A model generated the notes under the pieces. The model worked only from the letters and a program-made list of their open reading frames with translations, was not told where the DNA came from and did not search any database. Of a stretch of DNA of 53,690 nucleotides, positions 1 through 7,018 are shown one piece after another (the first letter of the stretch is position 1; the number at the start of each line of letters is the position of its first letter). The translations under genes were made by a program, and so were the position numbers. This DNA is from Chitinophagaceae bacterium (GTDB lineage Bacteria > Bacteroidota > Bacteroidia > Chitinophagales > Chitinophagaceae): contig JABFRU010000038.1 of NCBI GenBank assembly GCA_013140985.1, forward strand, positions 1 to 53,690. The letters are read 5' to 3'.

Positions 1-3000
1 TGATCCTGGCCGGTACAAACAACGCAAACACACAGCCTGCTGTTATTCCCGACACAGCTAATTTCACCCTTGTCATTAATGCACCAACCAATACTGTTGT
101 ATTTACCAATACATCCACTATTGGAAATTTACCCGGTCCCCGAAAAGCTTATTGGCATTTTGGCGATGGTGCTGTTCAGCAAACACCTCCCTTGCAGGGA
201 ACGCAGCATCAATACACTGCTCCCGGCACTTATACTGTTTGCCTGAAGATATACCGGTATTTTCCCAACAACAATGATTCTGTTTTAACATCGCAGATCT
301 GCAAGACCCTGGTGATCCAACCATCAGCAGTGTGCCAGGCCAACTTTACCACCGTTAATGTTGCTTCCACCCCGCTGGGAAAATATTTTGTTGCTCAACC
401 ATCACATAGTCAGAATAAAAAACCTGTCCGTATCTGCTGGAATTTTGGCGATGGACAAGATACCTGTATCCAATATCCGACAAGTTACACTGGTAACTAT
501 GGAGTATATCATCAATATACCCAGCCGGGCTTATATAATGTATGTGTGAACATTCTCTATGAAGGAGGTTGCCAGGCCAATAAATGTAATAATGTGCAGG
601 TTGGCAATCCCGACAGTTGCCGGGCAGATTTTGAAAGATTACCCGTATCTGCTACGGCAAATCCTTTGACTGTTATTTATAAAGCATTACCATGGCATAA
701 CAATAACAAAAAGCCAACCCGCATTTGCTGGGACTTTGGCGATGGCAGGGATACCTGCATTAATTACACCAATAGTTATACAGGGCCTTACAATGTTGCA
801 CACACCTACCAGCATCCCGGTTTGTATAATGTATGTGTGAAGATCACTTATGCAGGAGGTTGTTATGCTGCCAAGTGCAAACCGATACAGGTTGGCCCGC
901 CCGATACCTGCAAAGCAGATTTTGAAAGATTGCCACTCATTTCTGTCAACAATCCTTTACAAGTTGCGTTCAAAGCATTGCCGCAACATAATAATAACCG
1001 CAAGCCTGCGAGAATATGCTGGCAGTTTGGTGATGGCAGCGATACCTGCATCAATTATCCTGAGAATTATAATGGCCAGTATATCGTCACGCATCGCTAC
1101 GATCATCCGGGCATATATGAAGTATGCGTAAATATTAAATACTATGGTGGTTGCGAAGCAAGAAAATGTAAACCGGTAGTTATTACAAGGCCTGATACTT
1201 GCAAAGCAGACTTTGAAAGATTACCTGTTACTACTAATAACCCGTTGCAGGTTTATTACAAGGCATTGCCGCAGCATAATAATAACAAGAAGCCCTCTCA
1301 AATATGCTGGAAATTTGGCGACGGCACCGACACTTGTATAAATTATACAAACAGTTATACCGGGCCTTATGCAGTGGGTCATCGTTACAATCATCCCGGC
1401 CTGTATGAAGTATGCGTTAAGATCACTTATTTCGGAGGTTGTGAAGCAAGAAAATGCAAACCTATCCAGGTGGGCAGACCTGATACCTGCAAAGCAGACT
1501 TTGAAAGATTACCCATTACTACCAATAATCCGCTACAGGTTTATTACAAAGCATTACCACAACATAATAATAACCGCAAGCCTTCCCAGATATGCTGGAA
1601 GTTTGGCGACGGCACCGACACCTGTATAAATTATACAAACAGTTATACCGGGCCTTATGCAGTGGGTCATCGTTACGAGCATCCCGGCCTGTATGAAGTA
1701 TGCGTTAAGATCACTTATTTCGGAGGTTGTGAAGCAAGAAAATGCAAACCTATCCAGGTGGGAAGACCTGATAGCTGCAGGGCTGATTTTGAAAAGTTAC
1801 CCATCACTGCTGCCAACAATCCATTAGTAACAGTATTCAAAGCATTACCACAGCATAATAACAACCGCAAGCCTGCAAGGATATGCTGGGAGTTTGGTGA
1901 TGGCCGCGACACCTGTATCAACTATCCTGAGAATTACAATGGCCAGTATATCGTAACACATCGTTACAACCATCCCGGTGTGTATGAAGTATGTGTGAAT
2001 ATTAAATACTATGGCGGTTGTGAAGCAAGAAAATGTAAACCGGTCGTCATTGTAAGACCTGATAGTTGCAGTGCTGATTTTGAAAGAATGCCAACCGTTG
2101 CTTCAACACCATTGACAGTTGGATTCAAAGCAATACCCGGTCATAATAATAACCGCAAGCCTGCGAGAATATGCTGGCAGTTTGGTGATGGCAGGGATAC
2201 CTGTATCAATTATCCTGAAAATTATACCGGTCTGTACAACGTCACTCATCAGTACAATCAGCCCGGTCAATATGAAGTATGTGTAAAGATCCTTTACTAT
2301 GGCGGATGTGATGCAAGGAAATGCAAACCTGTTGTCATTCCTCCACCGCCTGTAAACTGTACAGTAAAATTATTTGAGATAACGCCGTCTGTTACCAGTC
2401 TTGTCCGTGGATTTATGGCAGTGCCGTTATCTCCCACACCTAACAACAGGCCTGTGCGTATCTGCTGGTTCTTTGGAGATGGAGAAGACACCTGCATCAT
2501 GCTGAACAATACAGTACCGCAACCTTATTATATCATCCGTCACACTTATCCCGGCCCCGGTGTCTATAGGGCTTGTGTGAAAGTGAGATTTGAGAATGGT
2601 TGTGTGGCCGAAGATTGTAAAGAAGTAGTGATCCGCAGCGCCAACAGTATTTGCGGCGGATTCATGATCGACTCATTGATGGCGCCAAGAACATTCAAGT
2701 TCAAAGGACATAGCATCAATGCACCGAATGATGAAGTGATACATTACCGCTGGACATTTGGTGATGGCACCAGTGCACTCGGCAGGGAAGTAACACATAC
2801 TTACGCTGCTGCCGGCAACTATGAAGTGTGCTTATATATTAAAACAAGATTAGGATGCGAAACAAGGATATGCAGAACAGTAAGAGTGCCGGGCAATAAT
2901 CAGCCAGCATTGGTGCTGACACCCAACCCGGTCATAACGGTACTGAATGCAGCCTTCTTCTCAACGCATACCGAGCCGGTCAATATCAGGATATTGAACT

Positions 3001-3152
3001 CGACAGGCACTGTAGTAAGATCTTATGTGCGCAATGCGAATGTGGGACCGAATACCTGGAGTTTTGATCTGACCACTTTATTGCCGGGAGTTTACACAAT
3101 GATCGTTCAATCACCGAATCAATTATCAAGCGCAATATTTATGAAGCAGTAA
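1..3152 (+). CDS. Multi-PKD secreted protein with T9SS sorting domain (5' end outside window)
   Basis: The frame is open from base 3, so the true start lies upstream; about 1049 residues are visible. It contains ten PKD (Ig-like) units with a period near 290 bp, recognised by W-x-F-G-D-G. Units 2 to 9 share a cysteine pattern: DTC or DSC at the unit start, ICWxFGDGxDTC, then VCVKI and GGCxAxKCKP, about six Cys per unit. Unit 10 (YRWTFGDGTSALG) lacks the DTC. The last 80 residues (TPNPVITVLNAAFF to IFMKQ) look like a T9SS type A sorting domain, so the protein is probably exported and anchored or released at the surface. Its role is not shown by the sequence; adhesion or polysaccharide contact is the usual guess for PKD arrays. 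Units 5 and 6 are nearly identical at DNA level, which suggests recent unit duplication. An intrinsic terminator follows. Confidence 0.9.
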   Translation, partial: ILAGTNNANTQPAVIPDTANFTLVINAPTNTVVFTNTSTIGNLPGPRKAYWHFGDGAVQQTPPLQGTQHQYTAPGTYTVCLKIYRYFPNNNDSVLTSQICKTLVIQPSAVCQANFTTVNVASTPLGKYFVAQPSHSQNKKPVRICWNFGDGQDTCIQYPTSYTGNYGVYHQYTQPGLYNVCVNILYEGGCQANKCNNVQVGNPDSCRADFERLPVSATANPLTVIYKALPWHNNNKKPTRICWDFGDGRDTCINYTNSYTGPYNVAHTYQHPGLYNVCVKITYAGGCYAAKCKPIQVGPPDTCKADFERLPLISVNNPLQVAFKALPQHNNNRKPARICWQFGDGSDTCINYPENYNGQYIVTHRYDHPGIYEVCVNIKYYGGCEARKCKPVVITRPDTCKADFERLPVTTNNPLQVYYKALPQHNNNKKPSQICWKFGDGTDTCINYTNSYTGPYAVGHRYNHPGLYEVCVKITYFGGCEARKCKPIQVGRPDTCKADFERLPITTNNPLQVYYKALPQHNNNRKPSQICWKFGDGTDTCINYTNSYTGPYAVGHRYEHPGLYEVCVKITYFGGCEARKCKPIQVGRPDSCRADFEKLPITAANNPLVTVFKALPQHNNNRKPARICWEFGDGRDTCINYPENYNGQYIVTHRYNHPGVYEVCVNIKYYGGCEARKCKPVVIVRPDSCSADFERMPTVASTPLTVGFKAIPGHNNNRKPARICWQFGDGRDTCINYPENYTGLYNVTHQYNQPGQYEVCVKILYYGGCDARKCKPVVIPPPPVNCTVKLFEITPSVTSLVRGFMAVPLSPTPNNRPVRICWFFGDGEDTCIMLNNTVPQPYYIIRHTYPGPGVYRACVKVRFENGCVAEDCKEVVIRSANSICGGFMIDSLMAPRTFKFKGHSINAPNDEVIHYRWTFGDGTSALGREVTHTYAAAGNYEVCLYIKTRLGCETRICRTVRVPGNNQPALVLTPNPVITVLNAAFFSTHTEPVNIRILNSTGTVVRSYVRNANVGPNTWSFDLTTLLPGVYTMIVQSPNQLSSAIFMKQ

Positions 3153-3213
3153 TGTCTGACCGTCCCGGTCTGACACGAAGTTCAAATCTTTCTTACGTCA
3201 GGGCTAACACACA

Positions 3214-3248
3214 AAAAGCCGTCTCTTAATTGGGGCGGCTTTTGCTTT
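3214..3248 (+). terminator. Intrinsic terminator after the PKD gene
   Basis: AAAAGCCG at 3214-3221 pairs with CGGCTTTT at 3236-3243, loop of 14 nt, followed by more T. It sits 60 bp after the PKD stop codon. Confidence 0.75.
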
Positions 3249-3278
3249 TTGGTTAATGGTCTCCGTATTATCAGGGTC

Positions 3279-3330
3279 TTGTCATTTCGATACTTCGTTC
3301 CTCAGTACAGGCTGTGGAGACATCTCTTGT
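3279..3330 (+). repeat. Left half of an intergenic repeat, outer edge of the restriction island
   Basis: The stretch begins TTGTCATTTCGA and runs through a GAGACATCTC-like tail. Its first 12 bases match the reverse complement of TCGGGATGACAA at 6260-6271 at 10 of 12 positions. From memory, Bacteroidota genomes carry dispersed intergenic repeats that start TTGTCAT and end ATGACAA; here the two ends lie about 3 kb apart with the restriction genes between them. Confidence 0.45.
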
Positions 3331-3427
3331 TGTTTAGGATTTGTTGACTTTACATTCGGTGGTTGGTGGAAGAAAACACCAACACGGTGTGCTATTTTAC
3401 AGGCAATAAAAACGCTAAATTTGACAG

Positions 3428-4852
3428 ATGATAAAAACAGGCGAAATTTTCCCTTCTGAGCGACAACTACTTTTTGACCGACTAGCAGACAAATTGGAAA
3501 CAGCCTACAACCTAAGCCGAAAAGTTGTTAGCTTTCAAGCTAACAAAGACGAACCCATATACAGGTGGTTCAAATACAAAGAAGGTTTTTCTTCTGCACT
3601 TGTTAAATACTTCCTTTCTGAATACTCACCAAAACCTGGTAAGGTCTTAGACCCTTTTGCTGGTTCAGGTACGACACTTTTCGCCGGACAGGAAATTGGC
3701 TGGGAATCACATGGGATTGAACTTTTGCCTGTTGGCTCTTTTGTTATGGAAACAAGAGAAGCTCTAAACAATATTGACACAGATAAGTTAAAAGCAACAA
3801 TAAAAACTCTGTGGACAGACATTACTAAACTTAAAAAGTACGATAATCATATTGTCCATATTTCAATTACAAAAGATGCTTTCCCTGAAGAAACAGAAAT
3901 TTCTATAAATAAGTATTTGACCTATTGTTCAAAACTCAAAGACAAAAGAATTCAAACCCTTTTGAAATTTGCAGCTTTTTCAGTTTTAGAAGAAATAAGC
4001 TACACAAGAAAAGATGGCCAGTATTTACGCTGGGACTATCGTTCAAAAAGAGATCTTTCCGGTAAGCCATTTGATAAAGGAAAAATTTTAATTTTTGAAG
4101 ACGCTGTCAAAACTAAACTGCAAAATATTGTTCAGGACCTTTCATCAACTCAAAACACTTCACTATTTGAGCAGTTTGAAACTAAAGGGCTTGAAAAATT
4201 CCCTGTTAATATTCTTTCTGGTTCTTGTCTTGAAGAATTGCCAAAACTTAAAAGCAATTCATTTGATTTTGTTGTAACCTCACCACCTTATTGCAACCGT
4301 TATGATTATACACGGACTTACGCATTAGAATTGGTTTTTCTTGGTAACAATAATGACCAAGTTCGCAATCTTCGGCAATCAATGCTTTCATGCACAGTTG
4401 AAAATAAAGAGAAAATTGATTATTTAAAAGAACTCTATACTTCAATCGGACAGCAGAAGGGCTTTGAAAAAGTTTTAGATGTTTATAACAATTCGGCAGC
4501 AATGACAGAGGTTAATTCAATCCTCGATGAGCTTAACAAACTTGAAAAGTTAAACAATAGCAACATAGCCAGAATGGTTAAAAATTATTTCTTTGAAATG
4601 TGTTTTGTAATTTATGAAATGGCAAGAGTTACAAAAAGCGGTGGTCATTGCGTTATGGTAAACGACAATGTTCGGTACGGTGGTGAAGAAATACCGGTAG
4701 ATTTAATTTTATCAGAGTTTGCAGATAACTTTGGCTACAATATTAATAAAATTTTTGTGTTACCTAAAGGCAAAGGAAACAGCAGCCAACAGATGGGTAA
4801 CTATGGACGAACTGAAGTTCGCAAATGTGTCTACTTATGGCAAAAAAGATAA
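3428..4852 (+). CDS. DNA methyltransferase of a type II restriction system (N4-cytosine or N6-adenine class)
   Basis: 474 residues. The SAM-binding motif I, DPFAGSGTT, lies at residues 75-83 and the catalytic motif TSPPY at 284-288, followed by a GGHCVMVND segment near residue 410. The order motif I before motif IV with about 200 residues between them fits an alpha-like layout, and the TSPPY form is common in N4-cytosine enzymes (family knowledge). It should protect the host against the endonuclease encoded next; the two frames overlap by 16 to 28 bp, so they are translationally linked. The base composition is visibly more AT-rich than the flanking genes. The specificity cannot be read from the sequence, but the partner endonuclease suggests CYCGRG. 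Confidence 0.88.
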   Translation: MIKTGEIFPSERQLLFDRLADKLETAYNLSRKVVSFQANKDEPIYRWFKYKEGFSSALVKYFLSEYSPKPGKVLDPFAGSGTTLFAGQEIGWESHGIELLPVGSFVMETREALNNIDTDKLKATIKTLWTDITKLKKYDNHIVHISITKDAFPEETEISINKYLTYCSKLKDKRIQTLLKFAAFSVLEEISYTRKDGQYLRWDYRSKRDLSGKPFDKGKILIFEDAVKTKLQNIVQDLSSTQNTSLFEQFETKGLEKFPVNILSGSCLEELPKLKSNSFDFVVTSPPYCNRYDYTRTYALELVFLGNNNDQVRNLRQSMLSCTVENKEKIDYLKELYTSIGQQKGFEKVLDVYNNSAAMTEVNSILDELNKLEKLNNSNIARMVKNYFFEMCFVIYEMARVTKSGGHCVMVNDNVRYGGEEIPVDLILSEFADNFGYNINKIFVLPKGKGNSSQQMGNYGRTEVRKCVYLWQKR

Positions 4853-5802
4853 TCGTTACTCCGGTCATTAAATCTGCAAGCGATCTAGTTACATCACGAG
4901 AAGAAACCAGAGCTGGCTTTATCGCAATGGCTTTGGAGAAAAACTACATTGCCGTTCCATATATTGAAGAAGCAAAGGCGTTAAAAGCACTTGCATCGAA
5001 AGTAAAAAAGCCAAAAGACCTTTTGAAGATAAAAGATTTAAGAGTCGGTTTGTTAACAGCATCAGGACTTTCTGATAAGTCATTGAATTATTTGAATGAT
5101 GATGACAGAATTATTGCAATTCAAGGTCTAATAGAAAAATTTCTTGAACCTGCCGGGAAAGATTTTATAGATGAATTAGTTTACCGTTATCTGCTGACAA
5201 AGGGGGATGCTCTTGGAGGCAAAGCAAGAAACCTTGCAGGTTCTCTTGGCGAAAGAAAATTTTTGCGTTCATTACTTTCTGTTTTCAATATTTCAGGCAT
5301 CAATTATAAATGGAAAGACAACGACACAAACACATGGCTTGACAAACCAATTGACAACACCGATATTGAAAAACGCATCAAAGCAATTTATTGGAAAAAG
5401 AAGAGTGATAGGTTGATGATTTTAAATATCAATATTCCTTTGGTAAACAAAAATGTTGACCTCACAATTTTGCATTGCAAAATTGAAGATTTAAAAGCAG
5501 GTAAACAATCAATTATTCATCAACCGGGCAAATACGTTGCGTTAGGTGAGCTCAAAGGCGGCATTGACCCTGCCGGCGCAGACGAACATTGGAAAACAGC
5601 TCACTCTGCTTTGAATAGAATTAGAACAAGCTTTGGCAAGAAGAAATTAAACCCACAAACATTTTTTATTGGTGCAGCAATTGAGAACGCAATGGCAGTG
5701 GAAATTTACAAGCAACTTAAAACAGGCGCAATGAACCATGCGGCGAACTTGACGAATGACAAACAATTAACTACTACCTGTGACTGGATAATCAATCTCT
5801 AG
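4837..5802 (+). CDS. Type II restriction endonuclease, AvaI/BsoBI-like
   Basis: 321 residues from the ATG at 4837; an in-frame ATG at 4825 would add four. The region GELKGGIDPAGADEHWKTA is characteristic of the BsoBI/AvaI family. As I remember it, BsoBI uses Asp212, Glu240, Lys242 and His253; here D208, E238, K240 and H251 occupy the same places, with E, K and H at exactly the same mutual spacing (0, +2, +13). The family cuts C^YCGRG, so this is the inferred specificity. The gene starts inside the 3' end of the methyltransferase and shares its AT-rich composition. It has no frameshift or stop, so the pair looks functional. Confidence 0.85.
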   Translation: MAKKIIVTPVIKSASDLVTSREETRAGFIAMALEKNYIAVPYIEEAKALKALASKVKKPKDLLKIKDLRVGLLTASGLSDKSLNYLNDDDRIIAIQGLIEKFLEPAGKDFIDELVYRYLLTKGDALGGKARNLAGSLGERKFLRSLLSVFNISGINYKWKDNDTNTWLDKPIDNTDIEKRIKAIYWKKKSDRLMILNINIPLVNKNVDLTILHCKIEDLKAGKQSIIHQPGKYVALGELKGGIDPAGADEHWKTAHSALNRIRTSFGKKKLNPQTFFIGAAIENAMAVEIYKQLKTGAMNHAANLTNDKQLTTTCDWIINL

Positions 5803-5809
5803 TTCATTT

Positions 5810-6076
5810 ATGGCAAAGAAGATTCTTTATTTATTGGGTGCAGGTGCTTCTCACGCCGAAGTAATGACTACAACTAATGAGAGCACAACCGATAAAAACG
5901 GCATCTTAATTTCCAATGTTTCCTCAAGGGTTATGGAAAAGGCATTCATGGCTAAAAAATGGTCTAGGAAACCGCTCAATACAATCAGTTCAAAGAAAGG
6001 AGATTTTAATATTGAGCTACTTATAAGTCTATTAGAGGCAAATAGAATTTTCTTCCCAGCCGAGTCTCACCTGTAG
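5810..6076 (+). pseudogene. Truncated SIR2-like protein, N-terminal fragment
   Basis: 88 residues starting 8 bp after the endonuclease. The N-terminus ILYLLGAGASHAE is the glycine-rich nucleotide-binding start of SIR2-like (NAD-binding Rossmann) proteins found in defence systems, and FNIELLISLLEA resembles the conserved segment that follows in that family. Full-length relatives are several hundred residues, so only the beginning remains. After the stop a different frame stays open for about 28 codons (6077-6160), possibly more of the same protein, so a frameshift plus a large deletion is the simplest reading. It may have been the third gene of the island. A real short protein cannot be excluded. 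Confidence 0.5.
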
Positions 6077-6217
6077 AGTTTTCAAATTACCATGACTCTA
6101 CTGGTGGACTCGGCGCTTTAGAGCGGCGAGTCCGGCCACTAATCTCTTTATTTTACTAAACACTGCTGGCCGAGACATCGCCTATGAATGTTGTGAAAGT
6201 ACACTCGGCAGGGAAGG
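6077..6217. other. Degraded spacer between the SIR2-like fragment and the galactanase debris
   Basis: No convincing gene. It contains GC-rich words such as GGCGAGTCCGGCC unlike the island on its left, and a GGCCGAGACATCGCC stretch that may be part of a decayed intergenic repeat. Confidence 0.35.
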
Positions 6218-6246
6218 AAAATCATTCGCCTTCCCCTTATCATCAA
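6218..6246 (-). repeat. 29-bp exact copy of part of the GH2-GH53 gene
   Basis: Bases 6218-6246 are identical to 7064-7092, which code for part of the C-terminal tail of the GH2-GH53 enzyme. Just to the right, from about 6298, lies a second and diverged copy of the same tail. An exact match of this length points to a recent copying event. Confidence 0.8.
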
Positions 6247-6271
6247 TCCCTCGCTCCGCTCGGGATGACAA
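6247..6271. repeat. Right half of an intergenic repeat (ends CTCGGGATGACAA)
   Basis: The segment TCCCTCGCTCCGCTCGGGAT followed by GACAA resembles the end of dispersed Bacteroidota intergenic repeats. Its last 12 bases are an imperfect inverted copy of 3279-3290. It also contains a CTCGGG word, which matches the inferred CYCGRG restriction site. Confidence 0.45.
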
Positions 6272-6290
6272 TTCATCTCCGGGAGTCGTA

Positions 6291-6398
6291 TTACTTTAAA
6301 TACTTCTTGCTTATTTCATCATATATTTTCAAGTAATCGTTTGATCTGCCTTTGTCGTCGAAAAACTTTTCCCAGATGCTGAGGGGCTTCTCATCAAT
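6291..6398 (-). pseudogene. 3' remnant of a GH53 galactanase gene
   Basis: Read on the minus strand this gives PLSIWEKFFDDKGRSNDYLK and then IYDEISKKYLK with a stop at 6291-6293. The GH2-GH53 protein ends PLSTWEKFFDDKGKANDFLK and LYDEFSKKYLGK. The similarity starts immediately beside the mazF stop codon (6394-6396). It is therefore the tail of a second, lost GH53 gene or a duplicated end of the neighbouring one. I judge the DNA identity at roughly 70 percent by eye. It has no start of its own. Confidence 0.85.
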
Positions 6399-6717
6399 AC
6401 CTGAAAAATTCCCGTAGCAGATCACAAACAACCCGGCTTGTTTTTTCATCCATCCTTCCCAGCCTTTTTACAAGCCTTGTTTTATCTGCCGCTCTCATTT
6501 GATCGAGAGCTATTTGCCCTTGTCTTTTCTGAAATACACAAACTACCCTGGTCGGGTAAGGCCTGATGGTAGATGTAAGTGGCGCAATAACGATCGTATC
6601 GAGGTGCTTATTGGCCACATCCGGAGAGATAACAATCGCAGGTCTTGTTTTTCGTATTTCGCTGCCAATGGTGGGATCAAGGTTTACCAACCAGACATCA
6701 AAGCGTTTAACTACCAT
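6394..6717 (-). CDS. mazF: MazF/PemK-type toxin (mRNA endoribonuclease)
   Basis: 107 residues from the ATG at 6717; an in-frame ATG at 6723 would add two. The start VVKRFDVWLVNLDPTIGSEI and the following RKTRPAIVIS segment are the hallmark of the MazF/PemK fold, with a typical TSTIRPYPTRV segment near residue 55 and length normal for the family. Such toxins cut mRNA at short sequences when released from their antitoxin. The frame overlaps the end of the antitoxin gene (6711), the usual arrangement. The stop codon abuts a GH53 gene remnant, which suggests the pair replaced part of a galactanase gene. Confidence 0.9.
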   Translation of the reverse strand: MVVKRFDVWLVNLDPTIGSEIRKTRPAIVISPDVANKHLDTIVIAPLTSTIRPYPTRVVCVFQKRQGQIALDQMRAADKTRLVKRLGRMDEKTSRVVCDLLREFFRY

Positions 6718-6968
6718 GTCCATTCTTTTTTGTCAAAAGAATTGGAAAAACTTCCTAATAAAGCAGCGGCCGGATGGTGTCCTGCTTTTTTGGCCGCTTT
6801 GAACTGCTCTTCCCATTTTTCACGGGGCCTGGCCTTTGCCGGCATGATGAGCAACCCATCTGCCTGCGCTATGATCTCTACTTCGTCTTCAAACTGGTAT
6901 TGCTCCAGTAAAGATTTTGATAATGTGATGCCTTTGGAATTACCGATCTTTTTCAGTTTCGTTTTCAT
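6711..6968 (-). CDS. mazE: MazE-like antitoxin with AbrB-type DNA-binding domain
   Basis: 85 residues. The N-terminal KLKKIGNSKGITLSKSLLEQ is a SpoVT/AbrB (MazE) swapped-hairpin domain, used for DNA binding and autorepression; the C-terminal half, rich in Lys, Ala and Trp, is the usual flexible toxin-wrapping part. It precedes and overlaps mazF. A perfect 13-bp inverted repeat lies 12 bp upstream of the start codon and could be the operator. Confidence 0.88.
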   Translation of the reverse strand: MKTKLKKIGNSKGITLSKSLLEQYQFEDEVEIIAQADGLLIMPAKARPREKWEEQFKAAKKAGHHPAAALLGSFSNSFDKKEWTW

Positions 6969-6980
6969 GAAACTAAAGTT

Positions 6981-6993
6981 ATAACAATGTTAT
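6981..6993 (-). promoter_or_regulatory. Candidate mazEF operator (inverted repeat)
   Basis: ATAACA-A-TGTTAT is a perfect 6-bp palindrome around one central base, just upstream of mazE. On the minus strand the overlapping word TAACTTTA, with TTGG about 19 bp before it, is a weak match to the Bacteroidota promoter. MazE-type proteins normally repress their own operon; binding here is inference. Confidence 0.35.
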
Positions 6994-7018
6994 TACATCT
7001 CCAATTTGTCGAAGCAAA

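Noticed and set aside
441-2500. Regular direct repeats of about 290 bp, superficially array-like
   Set aside because: They are coding repeats of PKD domains; the period, open frame and protein pattern exclude a CRISPR array.
3256-3459. Open frame of 67 codons between the PKD gene and the methyltransferase
   Set aside because: It runs through the intergenic repeat half and overlaps the methyltransferase start in another frame; no recognisable protein features.
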